Positions 34,563 through 44,654 are shown, counted from the stretch's first letter. The stretch is 64,000 nt of DNA from Ruminococcus_G sp964621905 (GCA_964621905.1 CAZUNG010000011.1:1-64000), one strand, 5' to 3'. The notes: generated by a model from the letters alone, not told the origin. Program-made: numbers and translations.

Positions 34563-36065
34563 TTACAGAAATTTATATGTTTTTTGTGTGAAATCATAAC
34601 AAAAATCCGGATCCGGTGTGACCAGAGACCTGGCTTCGGGCAGTCCGCAGTCAGCCATAAAATGGCGGACAAGTTCAAGAACATGGCAGTAACATAAGGA
34701 AAGCTGCGTGGAAAAGGTCCTGGGATCTTCGGTATGCAATAAAGAAAGCAGTGCCTGTACGCACATTTGGTTCAGTGTATTGGAGGAATGGTTTCCTTCC
34801 ATAAAAAAGGAATAATAATATCCCCAATGCAGAAGCCTGTTTGTCTCCTGAAGGATAAGACGGAAAGGCTGAAGCGGCAAGTGTTCTGCTATGCACTGCA
34901 TAATGAGATCAAGCGGGATCATATCAGGTTTCTGAATCTCTTCCAGCAGAACCTCCCATTTTTGTTTACTGATATCAGGAAATGCAAGTCTTACGGCCGG
35001 CTGGACAGCGATCGCCATGAACTGAAGCGCACTCAGATACAGAAGGGTGTCATTTTTGTAGGCTTTGTTTTTCATACATAAATATGTCGCCTGGTCGTTG
35101 AATAACGTGACTTGTGTTCCCTTTACATTAAAAGTTTCAGCAAAGCCAAGTTCATTCAATGTTGCAATGGCTTTTCGTACGGTTGAGACAGAGACACCAT
35201 ATTGAAGGGCAAGTTCTGATTCCGGAGGAAGAAAGTCCAGGTCTTTGTAAACGCCGATTCCAATTTTGTCAATCAGGTCACGTGTAATCTGTATATAATA
35301 ATGATTTCGTCCGGTGTCTGCGTTCCAGAAGAAGCAATTGACCTTGGTGTCGGTTTTTATATTCTCTGTTTGAGACAGATTGTCCAGATATACACCCATG
35401 GCTTTTTGAACCAGACGGTACATGGAAGTGAATTGCGCAAGAATTTCTTCTGCACTTTGTCCCTTGAGTGAATTCATGATACACTGTGTCTGTGAACTGC
35501 CGGTGTATCTGGTCATAACGGATAATACCTCCTGGTGATTCAGGAAGAACGGAACACGCGCATGCAGTTCCAGAATTGTAAAAATATCGCAGAATAATAA
35601 ATTGCCTGTGGTATCCAGCATATCGTGCAGCAGCGCGGAACATATCTGCCATCTGCCGGCGCTGTCATCAGGTCTGCAGCGCTCCAGGGAATGAAAATAT
35701 GGATTCAGTATTTCTTTCCGGCAGGCAGGGGCAGAAAAAGCAAAAAGACAGGGCATTAAGACGGCGATAGTCTCATAGACCTCCAGAATAGAATCTTTTT
35801 GTTCCAAGACATCTTGTACCGGGGGCAACGGATCGGCAGCAGCAGACCTGTAAATAACGATCGTGGGCTTTCGCTCTTCGGAACGAATAAGGCCTTCGTC
35901 TTTCAGAGCGGCAAGGACATCCTTTACCGTACGGATTCCGACATGATACATTTGACTGAGCTGATTGATTGAAGGAAGTGCTGCACCGTACGGCAGGTAT
36001 CCGGTTGTGATCTGATAATTCAGATTCTGATATAAGTAATCAAATAGGGTTTTCTTTTTCTCCAC
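34563..36065 (-). CDS. Regulator with two GntR winged-helix domains
   Basis: A 500-residue protein, twice the usual GntR size. Residues 5-72 form one GntR winged helix (LPSINQLSQMYHVGIRTVKDVLAALKDEG), and a second is at about 260-328 (LPPESELALQYGVSVSTVRKAIATLNELG). The regions between and after them are helical and match no effector domain that I recognise. The start is GTG with GGGAGGA upstream. It is divergent from an EAL-domain gene, and a TGTA/TACA-ended palindrome sits between them. Regulation of the c-di-GMP genes and of itself is inferred from this. Confidence 0.82.
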   Translation of the reverse strand: MEKKKTLFDYLYQNLNYQITTGYLPYGAALPSINQLSQMYHVGIRTVKDVLAALKDEGLIRSEERKPTIVIYRSAAADPLPPVQDVLEQKDSILEVYETIAVLMPCLFAFSAPACRKEILNPYFHSLERCRPDDSAGRWQICSALLHDMLDTTGNLLFCDIFTILELHARVPFFLNHQEVLSVMTRYTGSSQTQCIMNSLKGQSAEEILAQFTSMYRLVQKAMGVYLDNLSQTENIKTDTKVNCFFWNADTGRNHYYIQITRDLIDKIGIGVYKDLDFLPPESELALQYGVSVSTVRKAIATLNELGFAETFNVKGTQVTLFNDQATYLCMKNKAYKNDTLLYLSALQFMAIAVQPAVRLAFPDISKQKWEVLLEEIQKPDMIPLDLIMQCIAEHLPLQPFRLILQETNRLLHWGYYYSFFMEGNHSSNTLNQMCVQALLSLLHTEDPRTFSTQLSLCYCHVLELVRHFMADCGLPEARSLVTPDPDFCYDFTQKTYKFL

Positions 36066-36137
36066 AATCTCGATCCTCCCGTTGAAATATGCTCTCCTCG
36101 TTAATGCTTATTATATCATAAAAATTGACATACTATA

Positions 36138-36149
36138 TGTAAACGTACA
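36138..36149. promoter_or_regulatory. Possible GntR operator in the divergent gap
   Basis: TGTAAACGTACA has TGTA and TACA half sites, a frequent pattern for GntR-type regulators. It lies in the AT-rich gap between the twin-GntR and EAL genes, upstream of a TATAAT box for the minus-strand gene. Confidence 0.4.
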
Positions 36150-36249
36150 CAAAAATATAATTGTCTTTTTGATTCCTTTAAATTAAAATAAAATTATCTG
36201 TACAAAAGGTAGTGTAAAAATACGGGGTTTCATATAAAATGGAGATTGT

Positions 36250-38502
36250 ATGATTATGAAAGAGCCAAAAACTTTTATTAACCGCGGCGTGCAGATTGGT
36301 TTATTGTCTGTGATTTTGATTGTTGTTTTTTCTGCCTCGATCTGGAATGCCGCACAGCTTCGAATTGCACTCAATGGCAGTACGAAGGGATATCTGAATG
36401 ATGTAACTACGCAGATGGCAGGCGATATACAGAGCACCATTCATCATAAGATGACGGATCTGGAGTTGCTGGCGGATTCGATTGCGCGGTTTGACAGCCT
36501 GCAGGATACAGAAAGGCTTGAGGAATTTCTGAAGCGGAAAGCAGATATTCTTGAATTTGATCCGCTGGTCGTATTTGACCGCGATGGCAATACCATTTCT
36601 TCAGCATCTGAATTGTCTTTCGATGAGTCTGAGCTTCAGTCTATCTTTCAGATGGACAGCGTACAGTCCTCCTTTCAGGGAGAAGTCTGTGCCAGTTATC
36701 TGGGAGGAAAAACCATTATCTACTCTGTTCCGGTTTATCAGGACAGTCAGTTGTACAGCGTGTTAGTCGGCGGCCGCAGCAAGGAAAATATGCAGCGGAT
36801 GATTGCATCGAAAAGTTTTAATGGAAATGCGCTGAGCTGCATTGTCGGCAGTGATGGTCAGGTTGTGATTTCCCCTACGGATTTAAATCCTTTTATGCAG
36901 CTGGACGATCTCTTTGAGACAGATGAAGATGTGGCAGCTGAAATCCGGGAAATGCAGGAAAATATGCATGCGGGGCAGGATGGGATCATCAAATTTACAG
37001 CGGTCACCCATGAGGAGCTTTTTTTGGCATATAATGCGCTTGGGATTAATGATTGGATACTGCTTACCATTATTCCGGCGGATCTCATATCCGGGGGCGC
37101 CGAAAGATATATCTATCAGTCGTTTATCATTGTGGCCGTTACAATTGCTCTTTTTTCGATGTTTTTACTTGCGGTGTTCCGGTTTTACAGAGATTACAGG
37201 AAAAAGCTGGAGCAGACCGCATTTACAGATCCTGTAACGGGAGGTATGAATAACGCAGCCTTTCAGATGAAATTTCGGGAGCTGTCACACAACATGAAGC
37301 CGTTCACCTATACCGTTGTTCTGCTTGACGTGAAGGGATTCAAGATGATCAACGAAAGATTCGGGAGTGATACGGGAAATGATATTCTGCGCTATTTTCA
37401 TCAGGTACTGAAGCGGCACATGAGGGCAGAGCTGCAGGAATTTACGGCACGCAGTGAGGCAGATCATTTTTTCCTTTGTATAAAGGAACATGCGCCTGAA
37501 GCAGTTAAGGCAAGGATTTGTGAGATCATCGAAGATATCAATTCATTTCGGGATATTGATCTGCCGTGTTATCAGTTTTCATTTAAACAGGGGGCATGTC
37601 TGGTTGAAGATCCGGCTATGGAAATTACACTTCTTCAGGATCGGGCAAGGACAGCATATCAGCATCAGAGTCATGTGCTGCAGCAGGAATGCTCTTTTTA
37701 TGACAACAGCTTTATGGATAAGCTCAGGAAGGAACTGGAACTCAATGAGTTGTTTGAACATTCTATTCAGAATCATGACTTTCAGATATATCTTCAGCCG
37801 AAAGTCGGCCTGCAGGCAGATCGTCTGAAAGGCGCTGAGGCGCTGGTGAGGTGGAATCACCCAGAGAGGGGGATTATTTCTCCGGCGGATTTTATTCCGC
37901 TTTTTGAACGCAGCGATAAAATCTGTACACTGGACATTTATGTGTTTCAGGAAGTCTGTGCCCTTCTGAGCAGTTGGATAAAAGAAGGGAAGAAGCCTGT
38001 TCCCATATCAGTCAATCTCTCAAGGCAGCATTTTTGGAATGGTGATTTTTTAAACCGGTTTGCAGAAATTGCAGATGGGTATAAGATTCCGCATGGACTG
38101 ATTGAATTTGAATTGACAGAATCGATCTTTTTTGACAGTCAGAGGATTAAGACGGTACAGGAAAGTATCAGTCAAATGCACAGAATGGGGTTTTTGTGTT
38201 CATTTGATGACTTTGGCTCCGGGTTTTCGTCTCTGGGGCTTCTCAAAGAGTTTGATGTGGATACTCTGAAACTGGATCGTTCTTTCTTCCTGAATATCTC
38301 GGACAACAGAGGGCTGGAAATCATTGGATGCCTGATTGAGCTTGCCGGAAAGCTGAAGGTACAGACAGTTGCGGAAGGGATTGAAACTCCGGAACAGCTG
38401 GAGTATCTGAGGTCTGTACATTGTGATATGGTGCAGGGCTACATATTTTCAAGGCCGCTTCCGGTGCCGGAATTTGAGGTGTGGATGGAGCAATATATCT
38501 GA
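36250..38502 (+). CDS. Membrane c-di-GMP phosphodiesterase with sensor, degenerate GGDEF and EAL domains
   Basis: A 750-residue protein. A membrane helix (about 12-33), an extracellular Cache-like sensor (35-285) and a second helix (about 290-315) precede a GGDEF-like domain (330-490) and an EAL domain (500-748). The GGDEF site reads SEADHF, so cyclase activity is very unlikely. The EAL site is complete: EALVRW, the Asn of NLSRQ, ELTES, DDFGSG, KLDRSF, AEGIET and QGY. The protein should therefore degrade c-di-GMP in response to an external signal. Followed after 33 bases by a diguanylate cyclase. Confidence 0.9.
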   Translation: MIMKEPKTFINRGVQIGLLSVILIVVFSASIWNAAQLRIALNGSTKGYLNDVTTQMAGDIQSTIHHKMTDLELLADSIARFDSLQDTERLEEFLKRKADILEFDPLVVFDRDGNTISSASELSFDESELQSIFQMDSVQSSFQGEVCASYLGGKTIIYSVPVYQDSQLYSVLVGGRSKENMQRMIASKSFNGNALSCIVGSDGQVVISPTDLNPFMQLDDLFETDEDVAAEIREMQENMHAGQDGIIKFTAVTHEELFLAYNALGINDWILLTIIPADLISGGAERYIYQSFIIVAVTIALFSMFLLAVFRFYRDYRKKLEQTAFTDPVTGGMNNAAFQMKFRELSHNMKPFTYTVVLLDVKGFKMINERFGSDTGNDILRYFHQVLKRHMRAELQEFTARSEADHFFLCIKEHAPEAVKARICEIIEDINSFRDIDLPCYQFSFKQGACLVEDPAMEITLLQDRARTAYQHQSHVLQQECSFYDNSFMDKLRKELELNELFEHSIQNHDFQIYLQPKVGLQADRLKGAEALVRWNHPERGIISPADFIPLFERSDKICTLDIYVFQEVCALLSSWIKEGKKPVPISVNLSRQHFWNGDFLNRFAEIADGYKIPHGLIEFELTESIFFDSQRIKTVQESISQMHRMGFLCSFDDFGSGFSSLGLLKEFDVDTLKLDRSFFLNISDNRGLEIIGCLIELAGKLKVQTVAEGIETPEQLEYLRSVHCDMVQGYIFSRPLPVPEFEVWMEQYI

Positions 38503-38535
38503 TACGTGTTATAAAACAGCCAAAAGGAGAATGCG

Positions 38536-40443
38536 ATGAAAAAACAGATAAACAAGAGGCTGTGTATGATTATTTTCGCGGCTATGCTGGTTTCTCTTCT
38601 ACTGAACTATCTGCTTCAAATCCTCCAGGCCCAGAATACCATGCGTGCTAACTCTCAGGAGTTATTTTGGCAGATTAATCAGGTTTTAGTTCAAAATGAA
38701 AAGGAAGTAGAACAGATCAAGGAAGATTTTGCGAAAAACTGTCTGGTAAATGCCAAAGCGGCAGCATATATCGTTCAAAATAATCCTGAAATTATAAATA
38801 ATCAGGACGAGCTGGAAAAGATTGCCGAACTACTTCAGATCGATGAATTTCACATTTTTGACACGCAGGGAAATCTGTATGCGGGTTCACAGCCGAAATA
38901 TTTCGGGCTGAATTTCAACTCCGGAGAACAGATGCGGTTCTTTCTTCCGATGCTGGAAGACCGTTCACTCGAATTGTGCCAGGAGATAACACCGAATACC
39001 GCGGAACAGAAATTGATGCAGTACGCGGCAGTCTGGAGGGAAGACGGGGAAGGAATTGTACAGATTGGCATGGAACCGCACCGCGTCCTTGAGGCAATGA
39101 AGCGTAATGAACTGTCTTATATTTTTTCAATCGTTACAGCGGATAAAGGAGCGGTCATCTGTGCGCTGGACCCTGAGACATACCAGGTGCTCGGAGCTAC
39201 AAGTTCCAGCTATATCGATCAGAATATCGAAACACTTGGAATCACCAGGGAAAAGGTGAAAGACGGAGAAAAGGGATTTCATGCGGTTGTGGACGGCAGA
39301 AAAAGTTACTGCGTATTTGAGAGAAACGGGTCAGTAATCCTGGGACGTATTGTGCCGTACGACAGTATGTATGAAAATGTAAACAGGGACAGCCTGATGA
39401 TGAGCGGATATCTTCTGCTTCTTGGTCTGATCACGGTGGCGGCAATCTCCAGGTATCTGGACCACTATATATTAAAAAGTATATCAGCAGTGAATCAAAA
39501 GATGAGAGTCATCACGGGGGGAGATCTGGACACCAGGGTTGAGGTAAACACGACACCGGAATTCATGGAATTAAGTGATCAGATCAATGAAATGATAGGA
39601 AGTCTTCTGGACAGTACCAACAAGCTGTCCTCTGTCTTAGATGTTGTCAGCATGCCGGTGGCGGCATATGAATACCGGCAGAATATGAAGCGCGTGATGG
39701 CGACAAGACGGGTTGCCGAGATTTTATGTCTGTCACAGGAGGAGGAAAAGCTGCTGTTGTCGGACTGTCTGCTGTTTGAAAAAAGGCTGGAAGAAATCCG
39801 CTTTCATGTGGTGGACAGGAAAAAAGAAATTTACCAGCTTCCCGGACAGGCAAAGCGTTTTATCCGTATAGAATCGATCATCTACGAAAAGAATATGCTG
39901 GGGATTTTGATGGATGTGACAAATGATGTGATGGAACGACGGGATATTGAACGGGAGCGGGATATTGATCTTTTAACGGAGCTGTACAACCGGCGGGCAT
40001 TTTACCGGTACCTGGAGGAGTATTTTGTACCGGAACCGGATTTTAAGCAAGCAGTGATCCTGCTAGCCGATTCAGACCAGCTGAAACGGGTCAACGACCA
40101 GTATGGACACGAGAGCGGCGACCGCTATCTTTGCGGAGTTGCCCATATTCTGTGTACCGGACCTTCGGAGAACAGAATTGTTGCCCGTCTGGGCGGAGAT
40201 GAATTTGCGCTGATTATCTGTGCTGATGAGAGAGAAGAACTGGTGGAGAGAATCGGTATTATTCGTGAAGCGATGCAGGATTATACCATCAAACTGAGCC
40301 CCGGTGTGGATCTTACGATCCGGGTTTCCGCCGGATGTGCATATTATCCGGAGGATGGATCAGATTACCGGGAACTGATAAAACTTGCCGACAAACGCAT
40401 GTATCAGGAAAAGAAAGAACATAAAAAAATAAATAATGATTAA
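38536..40443 (+). CDS. Membrane diguanylate cyclase with sensor and HAMP domains
   Basis: A 635-residue protein: membrane helix (9-29), extracellular Cache-type sensor (30-290), second helix (about 293-312), HAMP (about 313-365), PAS-like segment (370-470) and GGDEF domain (475-630). The active site ARLGGDEFALI is intact. The usual upstream RxxD inhibitory site is absent (SENR in its place), so product inhibition may be lacking. It is in an operon with an EAL phosphodiesterase, giving both arms of c-di-GMP control from one transcript. AAAGGAG precedes the ATG. Confidence 0.9.
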   Translation: MKKQINKRLCMIIFAAMLVSLLLNYLLQILQAQNTMRANSQELFWQINQVLVQNEKEVEQIKEDFAKNCLVNAKAAAYIVQNNPEIINNQDELEKIAELLQIDEFHIFDTQGNLYAGSQPKYFGLNFNSGEQMRFFLPMLEDRSLELCQEITPNTAEQKLMQYAAVWREDGEGIVQIGMEPHRVLEAMKRNELSYIFSIVTADKGAVICALDPETYQVLGATSSSYIDQNIETLGITREKVKDGEKGFHAVVDGRKSYCVFERNGSVILGRIVPYDSMYENVNRDSLMMSGYLLLLGLITVAAISRYLDHYILKSISAVNQKMRVITGGDLDTRVEVNTTPEFMELSDQINEMIGSLLDSTNKLSSVLDVVSMPVAAYEYRQNMKRVMATRRVAEILCLSQEEEKLLLSDCLLFEKRLEEIRFHVVDRKKEIYQLPGQAKRFIRIESIIYEKNMLGILMDVTNDVMERRDIERERDIDLLTELYNRRAFYRYLEEYFVPEPDFKQAVILLADSDQLKRVNDQYGHESGDRYLCGVAHILCTGPSENRIVARLGGDEFALIICADEREELVERIGIIREAMQDYTIKLSPGVDLTIRVSAGCAYYPEDGSDYRELIKLADKRMYQEKKEHKKINND

Positions 40444-40456
40444 TGCGGCGGCACGC

Positions 40457-40502
40457 AAAGTGGGCAGAACCTTCATGAGAAGAGGGGAGTGTCCACTTTT
40501 TC
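40457..40502 (+). terminator. Terminator of the c-di-GMP gene pair
   Basis: AAAGTGGGCA pairs with TGTCCACTTT (one G-U) around a long loop, ending in TTTTTT. Confidence 0.75.
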
Positions 40503-40601
40503 AATTCGTCCCTCCTGCTGTTTCAGGTGTCAACCGCAGCGGACTGTGCTATAATTTATGATAGACAGAGCATGTTAATGATAAGTAAGAGGAGTTATAC
40601 C

Positions 40602-41924
40602 ATGATGGAACAGTTAAGTCTGTTTGACGACCGCAGAACAAGTGCGCCTCTGGCCAGCCGCCTGCGGCCGGAAACGCTGAAGGAATATGTAGGACAGAAG
40701 CATCTGATCGGAGAGGGGAAGCTTCTGCAGCAGCTGATTGAAAAAGATCAGGTGTCTTCCATGATATTCTGGGGACCGCCAGGCGTGGGGAAGACGACTC
40801 TGGCCAGGGTTATTGCAAATCAGACCAGAGCGGAATTTGTGGAATTTAGTGCAGTGACCAGCGGAATCAAAGAAATTAAGGAAGTTATGAGCCAGGCAGA
40901 GATAAACCGCAGGTCAGGTATCCGGACGCTGTTGTTCGCCGATGAAATCCACCGGTTTAATAAAGCGCAGCAGGATGCTTTTTTGCCGTATGTGGAAAAG
41001 GGAAGTATCATTCTGGTGGGGGCAACGACAGAAAACCCTTCTTTTGAGATAAATTCGGCGCTTTTGTCGCGGTGTAAGGTGTTCATTTTAAAAGCTCTTG
41101 GGGAAGATGACTTAAAGGAGCTGCTGATACATGCGCTGAAAAGTCCGAAGGGGTTTGGGGACCTGGATGTTATAATCGACGAAGCACAACTGTCTGCGAT
41201 TGCACGTTTTTCCAACGGGGATGCGAGGACTGCACTCAATACACTTGAGATGGCGGTGTTAAACGGGAGGATGGATGAAAACGCGAGGATTTGCGTGGAT
41301 GCTAAGACTCTCGCGCAGTGCATGAACCGGAGGTCTTTGCTGTATGACAAGACGGGAGAGGAGCACTATAACCTAATTTCCGCGCTGCACAAATCAATGC
41401 GAAACAGTGACCCGGATGCGGCGGTGTATTGGCTGTGCCGTATGCTGGACGGAGGGGAGGACCCTTTGTATATTGCAAGACGTCTGGTGCGGTTTGCCAG
41501 TGAAGATGTGGGGATGGCGGATTCCGGAGCACTTCAGACTGCGGTGGCGGCGTATCAGGCATGCCATTTTCTGGGAATGCCCGAGTGTGATGTACACTTG
41601 ACACATGCGGTGGTCTATTTGTCTGTGGCGCCCAAATCCAATGCACTTTATATGGCGTGTGAGGCGTGCAAAACAGATGTGCGGGAACTGCCCGCCGAAC
41701 CGGTGCCTCTTCAGATCCGGAACGCACCAACCAGCCTTATGAAGGAACTGAAGTATGGACAAGGTTACGTTTATGCTCATGACACAAAGGAGAAACTGAG
41801 CCGTATGCAATGTCTGCCGGACGCGCTCGTGGACAGAAGATATTACCGACCAACAGAAGAAGGACAGGAAAAACAGGTGAAGGAGCGGCTTGAACGGATT
41901 TTGGATTGGAAAAAAGAAGAATAG
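40602..41924 (+). CDS. rarA: Replication-associated recombination protein A (MgsA/WRNIP1 family)
   Basis: A 440-residue AAA+ ATPase acting at stalled replication forks. Motifs are the N-terminal PLASRLRPETLKEYVGQ, Walker A GPPGVGKTT, Walker B LFADEIHRFNKAQQDAF, sensor GATTENPSFE and arginine finger LLSRC. The C-terminal half is the oligomerisation domain (DGGEDPLYIARRLVRFASEDVG). The frame is open to 40527; ATG 40602 is chosen because GAGGAG lies seven bases upstream and a TATAAT box at 40550-40555 lies between the two. Confidence 0.94.
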   Translation: MMEQLSLFDDRRTSAPLASRLRPETLKEYVGQKHLIGEGKLLQQLIEKDQVSSMIFWGPPGVGKTTLARVIANQTRAEFVEFSAVTSGIKEIKEVMSQAEINRRSGIRTLLFADEIHRFNKAQQDAFLPYVEKGSIILVGATTENPSFEINSALLSRCKVFILKALGEDDLKELLIHALKSPKGFGDLDVIIDEAQLSAIARFSNGDARTALNTLEMAVLNGRMDENARICVDAKTLAQCMNRRSLLYDKTGEEHYNLISALHKSMRNSDPDAAVYWLCRMLDGGEDPLYIARRLVRFASEDVGMADSGALQTAVAAYQACHFLGMPECDVHLTHAVVYLSVAPKSNALYMACEACKTDVRELPAEPVPLQIRNAPTSLMKELKYGQGYVYAHDTKEKLSRMQCLPDALVDRRYYRPTEEGQEKQVKERLERILDWKKEE

Positions 41925-41944
41925 AGAAGTAAGAGAGTATACGG

Positions 41945-44626
41945 ATGAAAAAAACAGTGATTGGTATATTGGCACACGTAGATGCCGGCAAGACAACATT
42001 ATCAGAGGCGATGCTTTTTAAGAGCGGAAGTATTCGGAAACTGGGAAGAGTCGACAACCAGGACGCATTTCTGGACACGTATGACCTGGAGAAGGCCCGC
42101 GGGATCACCATTTTCTCCAAACAGGCACAGATGAGTCTGGGAGATATACAGGCAACCTTGCTGGACACGCCGGGGCATGTGGACTTTTCGGCGGAGATGG
42201 AGCGTACACTGCAGGTGCTGGATTATGCGATTCTGGTAATAAGCGGTGCCGACGGCGTGCAGGGACATACACAGACGCTGTGGCGTCTGCTGGCCAGATA
42301 TAACATTCCGGTATTTTTGTTTATCAACAAGATGGATCAGGAAGGAACGGACAGAGAGGCGCTTCTGGAAGAGCTGAAGGTGAGACTGGATGACGGCTGT
42401 ATGGATTTTGGAGGACCTCAGGAACATGAATTTTATGAAAATCTGGCAATGTGCGACGAATCAGCTCTGGAACATTTCCTGGAACAGGAGACTTTGGAGA
42501 TTGAAGATATCAGAAATCTGATTGCAGGGCGTAAAGTGTTTCCATGCTTTTTCGGTTCTGCGCTGAGGCTGGAGGGTGTGGAGGAATTTCTTGCAGGGAT
42601 TGTGCAGTATACGAAAGTTTCCTTCCGTCCGGAAGCGTTTGGGGCAAGGATTTTTAAGATTGCCAGAGATGATCAGGGCAGCCGGCTTACCTATTTGAAA
42701 GTTACCGGCGGGACGCTGAGAACAAAAGCGATGCTTACCAATCGCCGGGAAGGAATGGATGAAGACAGCGTCTGGGAAGAAAAGGTCAACCAGATCCGTA
42801 TCTATTCCGGAGAAAAGTATGAGACTGTCAGCGAGGCTGAGGCCGGGACGGTGTGTGCAGTGACTGGTCTTACCAGGACTCGTCCGGGAATGGGGCTGGG
42901 GACTGAGGTGGAATGGGTCATGCCGGTGCTGGAACCGGTCCTGACATATCAGATCATATTGGGGCCGGGAGAAAGTGCAGCCACGATGATTCCAAAGCTT
43001 CGGCAGCTGGAGGAAGAGGAGCCGCAGCTCCACATTGTCTGGGATGAAAATCTTCAGGAGATCCAGGCGCAGGTGATGGGCGAGGTACAGATAGAGGTGC
43101 TGCAGAGCCTGATCAGAGAACGCTTTGGGGCGGAAGTGGAATTCGGCACAGGAAATATTGTCTATAAAGAGACGATTGCTGACAAAGTGGAAGGTGTTGG
43201 GCATTTTGAACCGCTGCGGCACTACGCAGAGGTACATTTGATTCTGGAACCGACAGAAGCGGGAAGCGGTCTCGTCTTTGATTCGTGCTGCAGTGAGGAT
43301 GTTCTGGACAGAAACTGGCAGCGCCTGATACTGACACATCTGGAAGAAAAAGAACATCGGGGAGTGCTGACGGGATCTGCGATTACCGATATGAGGATTA
43401 CGCTGGCCGCCGGCCGCGCGCATAAGAAGCATACTGAGGGCGGAGATTTCAGACAGGCGACGTACCGTGCAGTGCGTCACGGGCTGAAACGGGCCGCTTC
43501 GGTACTGCTGGAGCCCTTTTATGGATACCGTCTGGAGGTTCCGGAAAAAATGGTCGGGCGCGCGATGGCTGACCTGGAGCGCATGCACGGTACTTTTGAA
43601 CAGCCGACGACGGAAGGAGGGATTTCCGTGTTGACAGGGACTGCTCCCGTGTCGCTGATGCGGGGGTATCCACAGGAAGTAGCATCCTATACGAAAGGAC
43701 ATGGAAGACTTTTCTGCAGTCTGCACGGGTATGCACCGTGTCATAACACGGAGGAGGTTCTGGCACGGACAGGTTATGATTCAGAACGGGATATTGAAAA
43801 TCCCACAGGATCTGTATTCTGCGCACACGGCGCCGGATTCGTGGTGAACTGGGAGCAGGTAGAAGAGTATATGCATATAGAACGCCAGATGGTGCCCGAT
43901 GGAGAGGCGATGCTCAATGATACCTGGGAGGCACCGCGGCAGTATCCTGTCGGGGGTGCGGCGGAGGAGCCGTGGATTGATGCCGAAGAAGTGGATACGA
44001 TTCTGGCGAGGACCACCGGGGCTAATCAAAAGAGCAATAAAACTGCACGGGGCTGGAAGCGGAGGCGCAGTGCGCGTACGGTGGAAGCGCCGGCGGTTAG
44101 AAAACACAACCCCGTTCGAAGAGTGGAAGAGTATCTGCTCATCGACGGCTACAATATTATTTTTGCCTGGGAGGATTTAAAAGAGCTGGCAAAGGTATCG
44201 ATTGACGGTGCCAGGGGCAGGCTGCTCGATATCCTGTCTAATTATCAGGCGATCCGAAAATGTCATCTGATCGTTGTGTTTGATGCGTACCGGGTACAGG
44301 GGCATACGACGGAGACTGTGGATTATCACAACATACATGTGGTGTACACGAAAGAGGCAGAGACAGCGGACCAGTATATCGAAAAGTTTGCTCATGAAAA
44401 CCGGGAAAAGTATCAGGTGACGGTGGCCACATCAGATGGACTTGAACAGATCATTATCCGTGGGCAGGGCTGCTGTCTGCTGTCTGCGCGGGATCTGCTT
44501 GAGGAGATTCATAAAACCAATGAGATTGTTCAGGAACAGTATCTGGAAAACCAGCCCACGGGCAGAAATTACCTGCTGGACGGACTGACAGAAGAAGAAA
44601 AAAAGAAATTAACTCCTCCGGAATAA
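41945..44626 (+). CDS. TetM-like translational GTPase fused to a Rae1/YacP-type NYN nuclease
   Basis: An 893-residue fusion. Residues 1-690 follow the ribosomal protection protein / EF-G layout: AHVDAGKTT (G1), DTPGHVDF (G3), NKMD (G4), then domains II-V. Residues about 728-860 match the Bacillus Rae1 (YacP) nuclease: LLIDGYN with D734, VVFDAY, AETADQYIEK and VATSDGLEQ supply four acidic residues. Rae1 cleaves mRNA in the ribosomal A site. The domain IV tip reads RAHKKHTEGGDF where TetM has its tetracycline-displacing YSPVSTP loop. Tetracycline resistance is therefore doubtful. A ribosome-rescue or mRNA-cleaving role is inferred from the fusion. Confidence 0.88.
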   Translation: MKKTVIGILAHVDAGKTTLSEAMLFKSGSIRKLGRVDNQDAFLDTYDLEKARGITIFSKQAQMSLGDIQATLLDTPGHVDFSAEMERTLQVLDYAILVISGADGVQGHTQTLWRLLARYNIPVFLFINKMDQEGTDREALLEELKVRLDDGCMDFGGPQEHEFYENLAMCDESALEHFLEQETLEIEDIRNLIAGRKVFPCFFGSALRLEGVEEFLAGIVQYTKVSFRPEAFGARIFKIARDDQGSRLTYLKVTGGTLRTKAMLTNRREGMDEDSVWEEKVNQIRIYSGEKYETVSEAEAGTVCAVTGLTRTRPGMGLGTEVEWVMPVLEPVLTYQIILGPGESAATMIPKLRQLEEEEPQLHIVWDENLQEIQAQVMGEVQIEVLQSLIRERFGAEVEFGTGNIVYKETIADKVEGVGHFEPLRHYAEVHLILEPTEAGSGLVFDSCCSEDVLDRNWQRLILTHLEEKEHRGVLTGSAITDMRITLAAGRAHKKHTEGGDFRQATYRAVRHGLKRAASVLLEPFYGYRLEVPEKMVGRAMADLERMHGTFEQPTTEGGISVLTGTAPVSLMRGYPQEVASYTKGHGRLFCSLHGYAPCHNTEEVLARTGYDSERDIENPTGSVFCAHGAGFVVNWEQVEEYMHIERQMVPDGEAMLNDTWEAPRQYPVGGAAEEPWIDAEEVDTILARTTGANQKSNKTARGWKRRRSARTVEAPAVRKHNPVRRVEEYLLIDGYNIIFAWEDLKELAKVSIDGARGRLLDILSNYQAIRKCHLIVVFDAYRVQGHTTETVDYHNIHVVYTKEAETADQYIEKFAHENREKYQVTVATSDGLEQIIIRGQGCCLLSARDLLEEIHKTNEIVQEQYLENQPTGRNYLLDGLTEEEKKKLTPPE

Positions 44627-44654
44627 TCAGAAAATCTGTCGACGCCAGAAATGA

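Noticed and set aside
36125..36161. TTGACA and TATAAT before the EAL gene
   Set aside because: The spacer is 25 bases, too long for a sigma-A promoter.
41945..44626. Tetracycline resistance gene (TetM)
   Set aside because: The overall fold matches, but the domain IV tip lacks the YSPVSTP-type loop and the protein carries a nuclease domain, so resistance is not supported.
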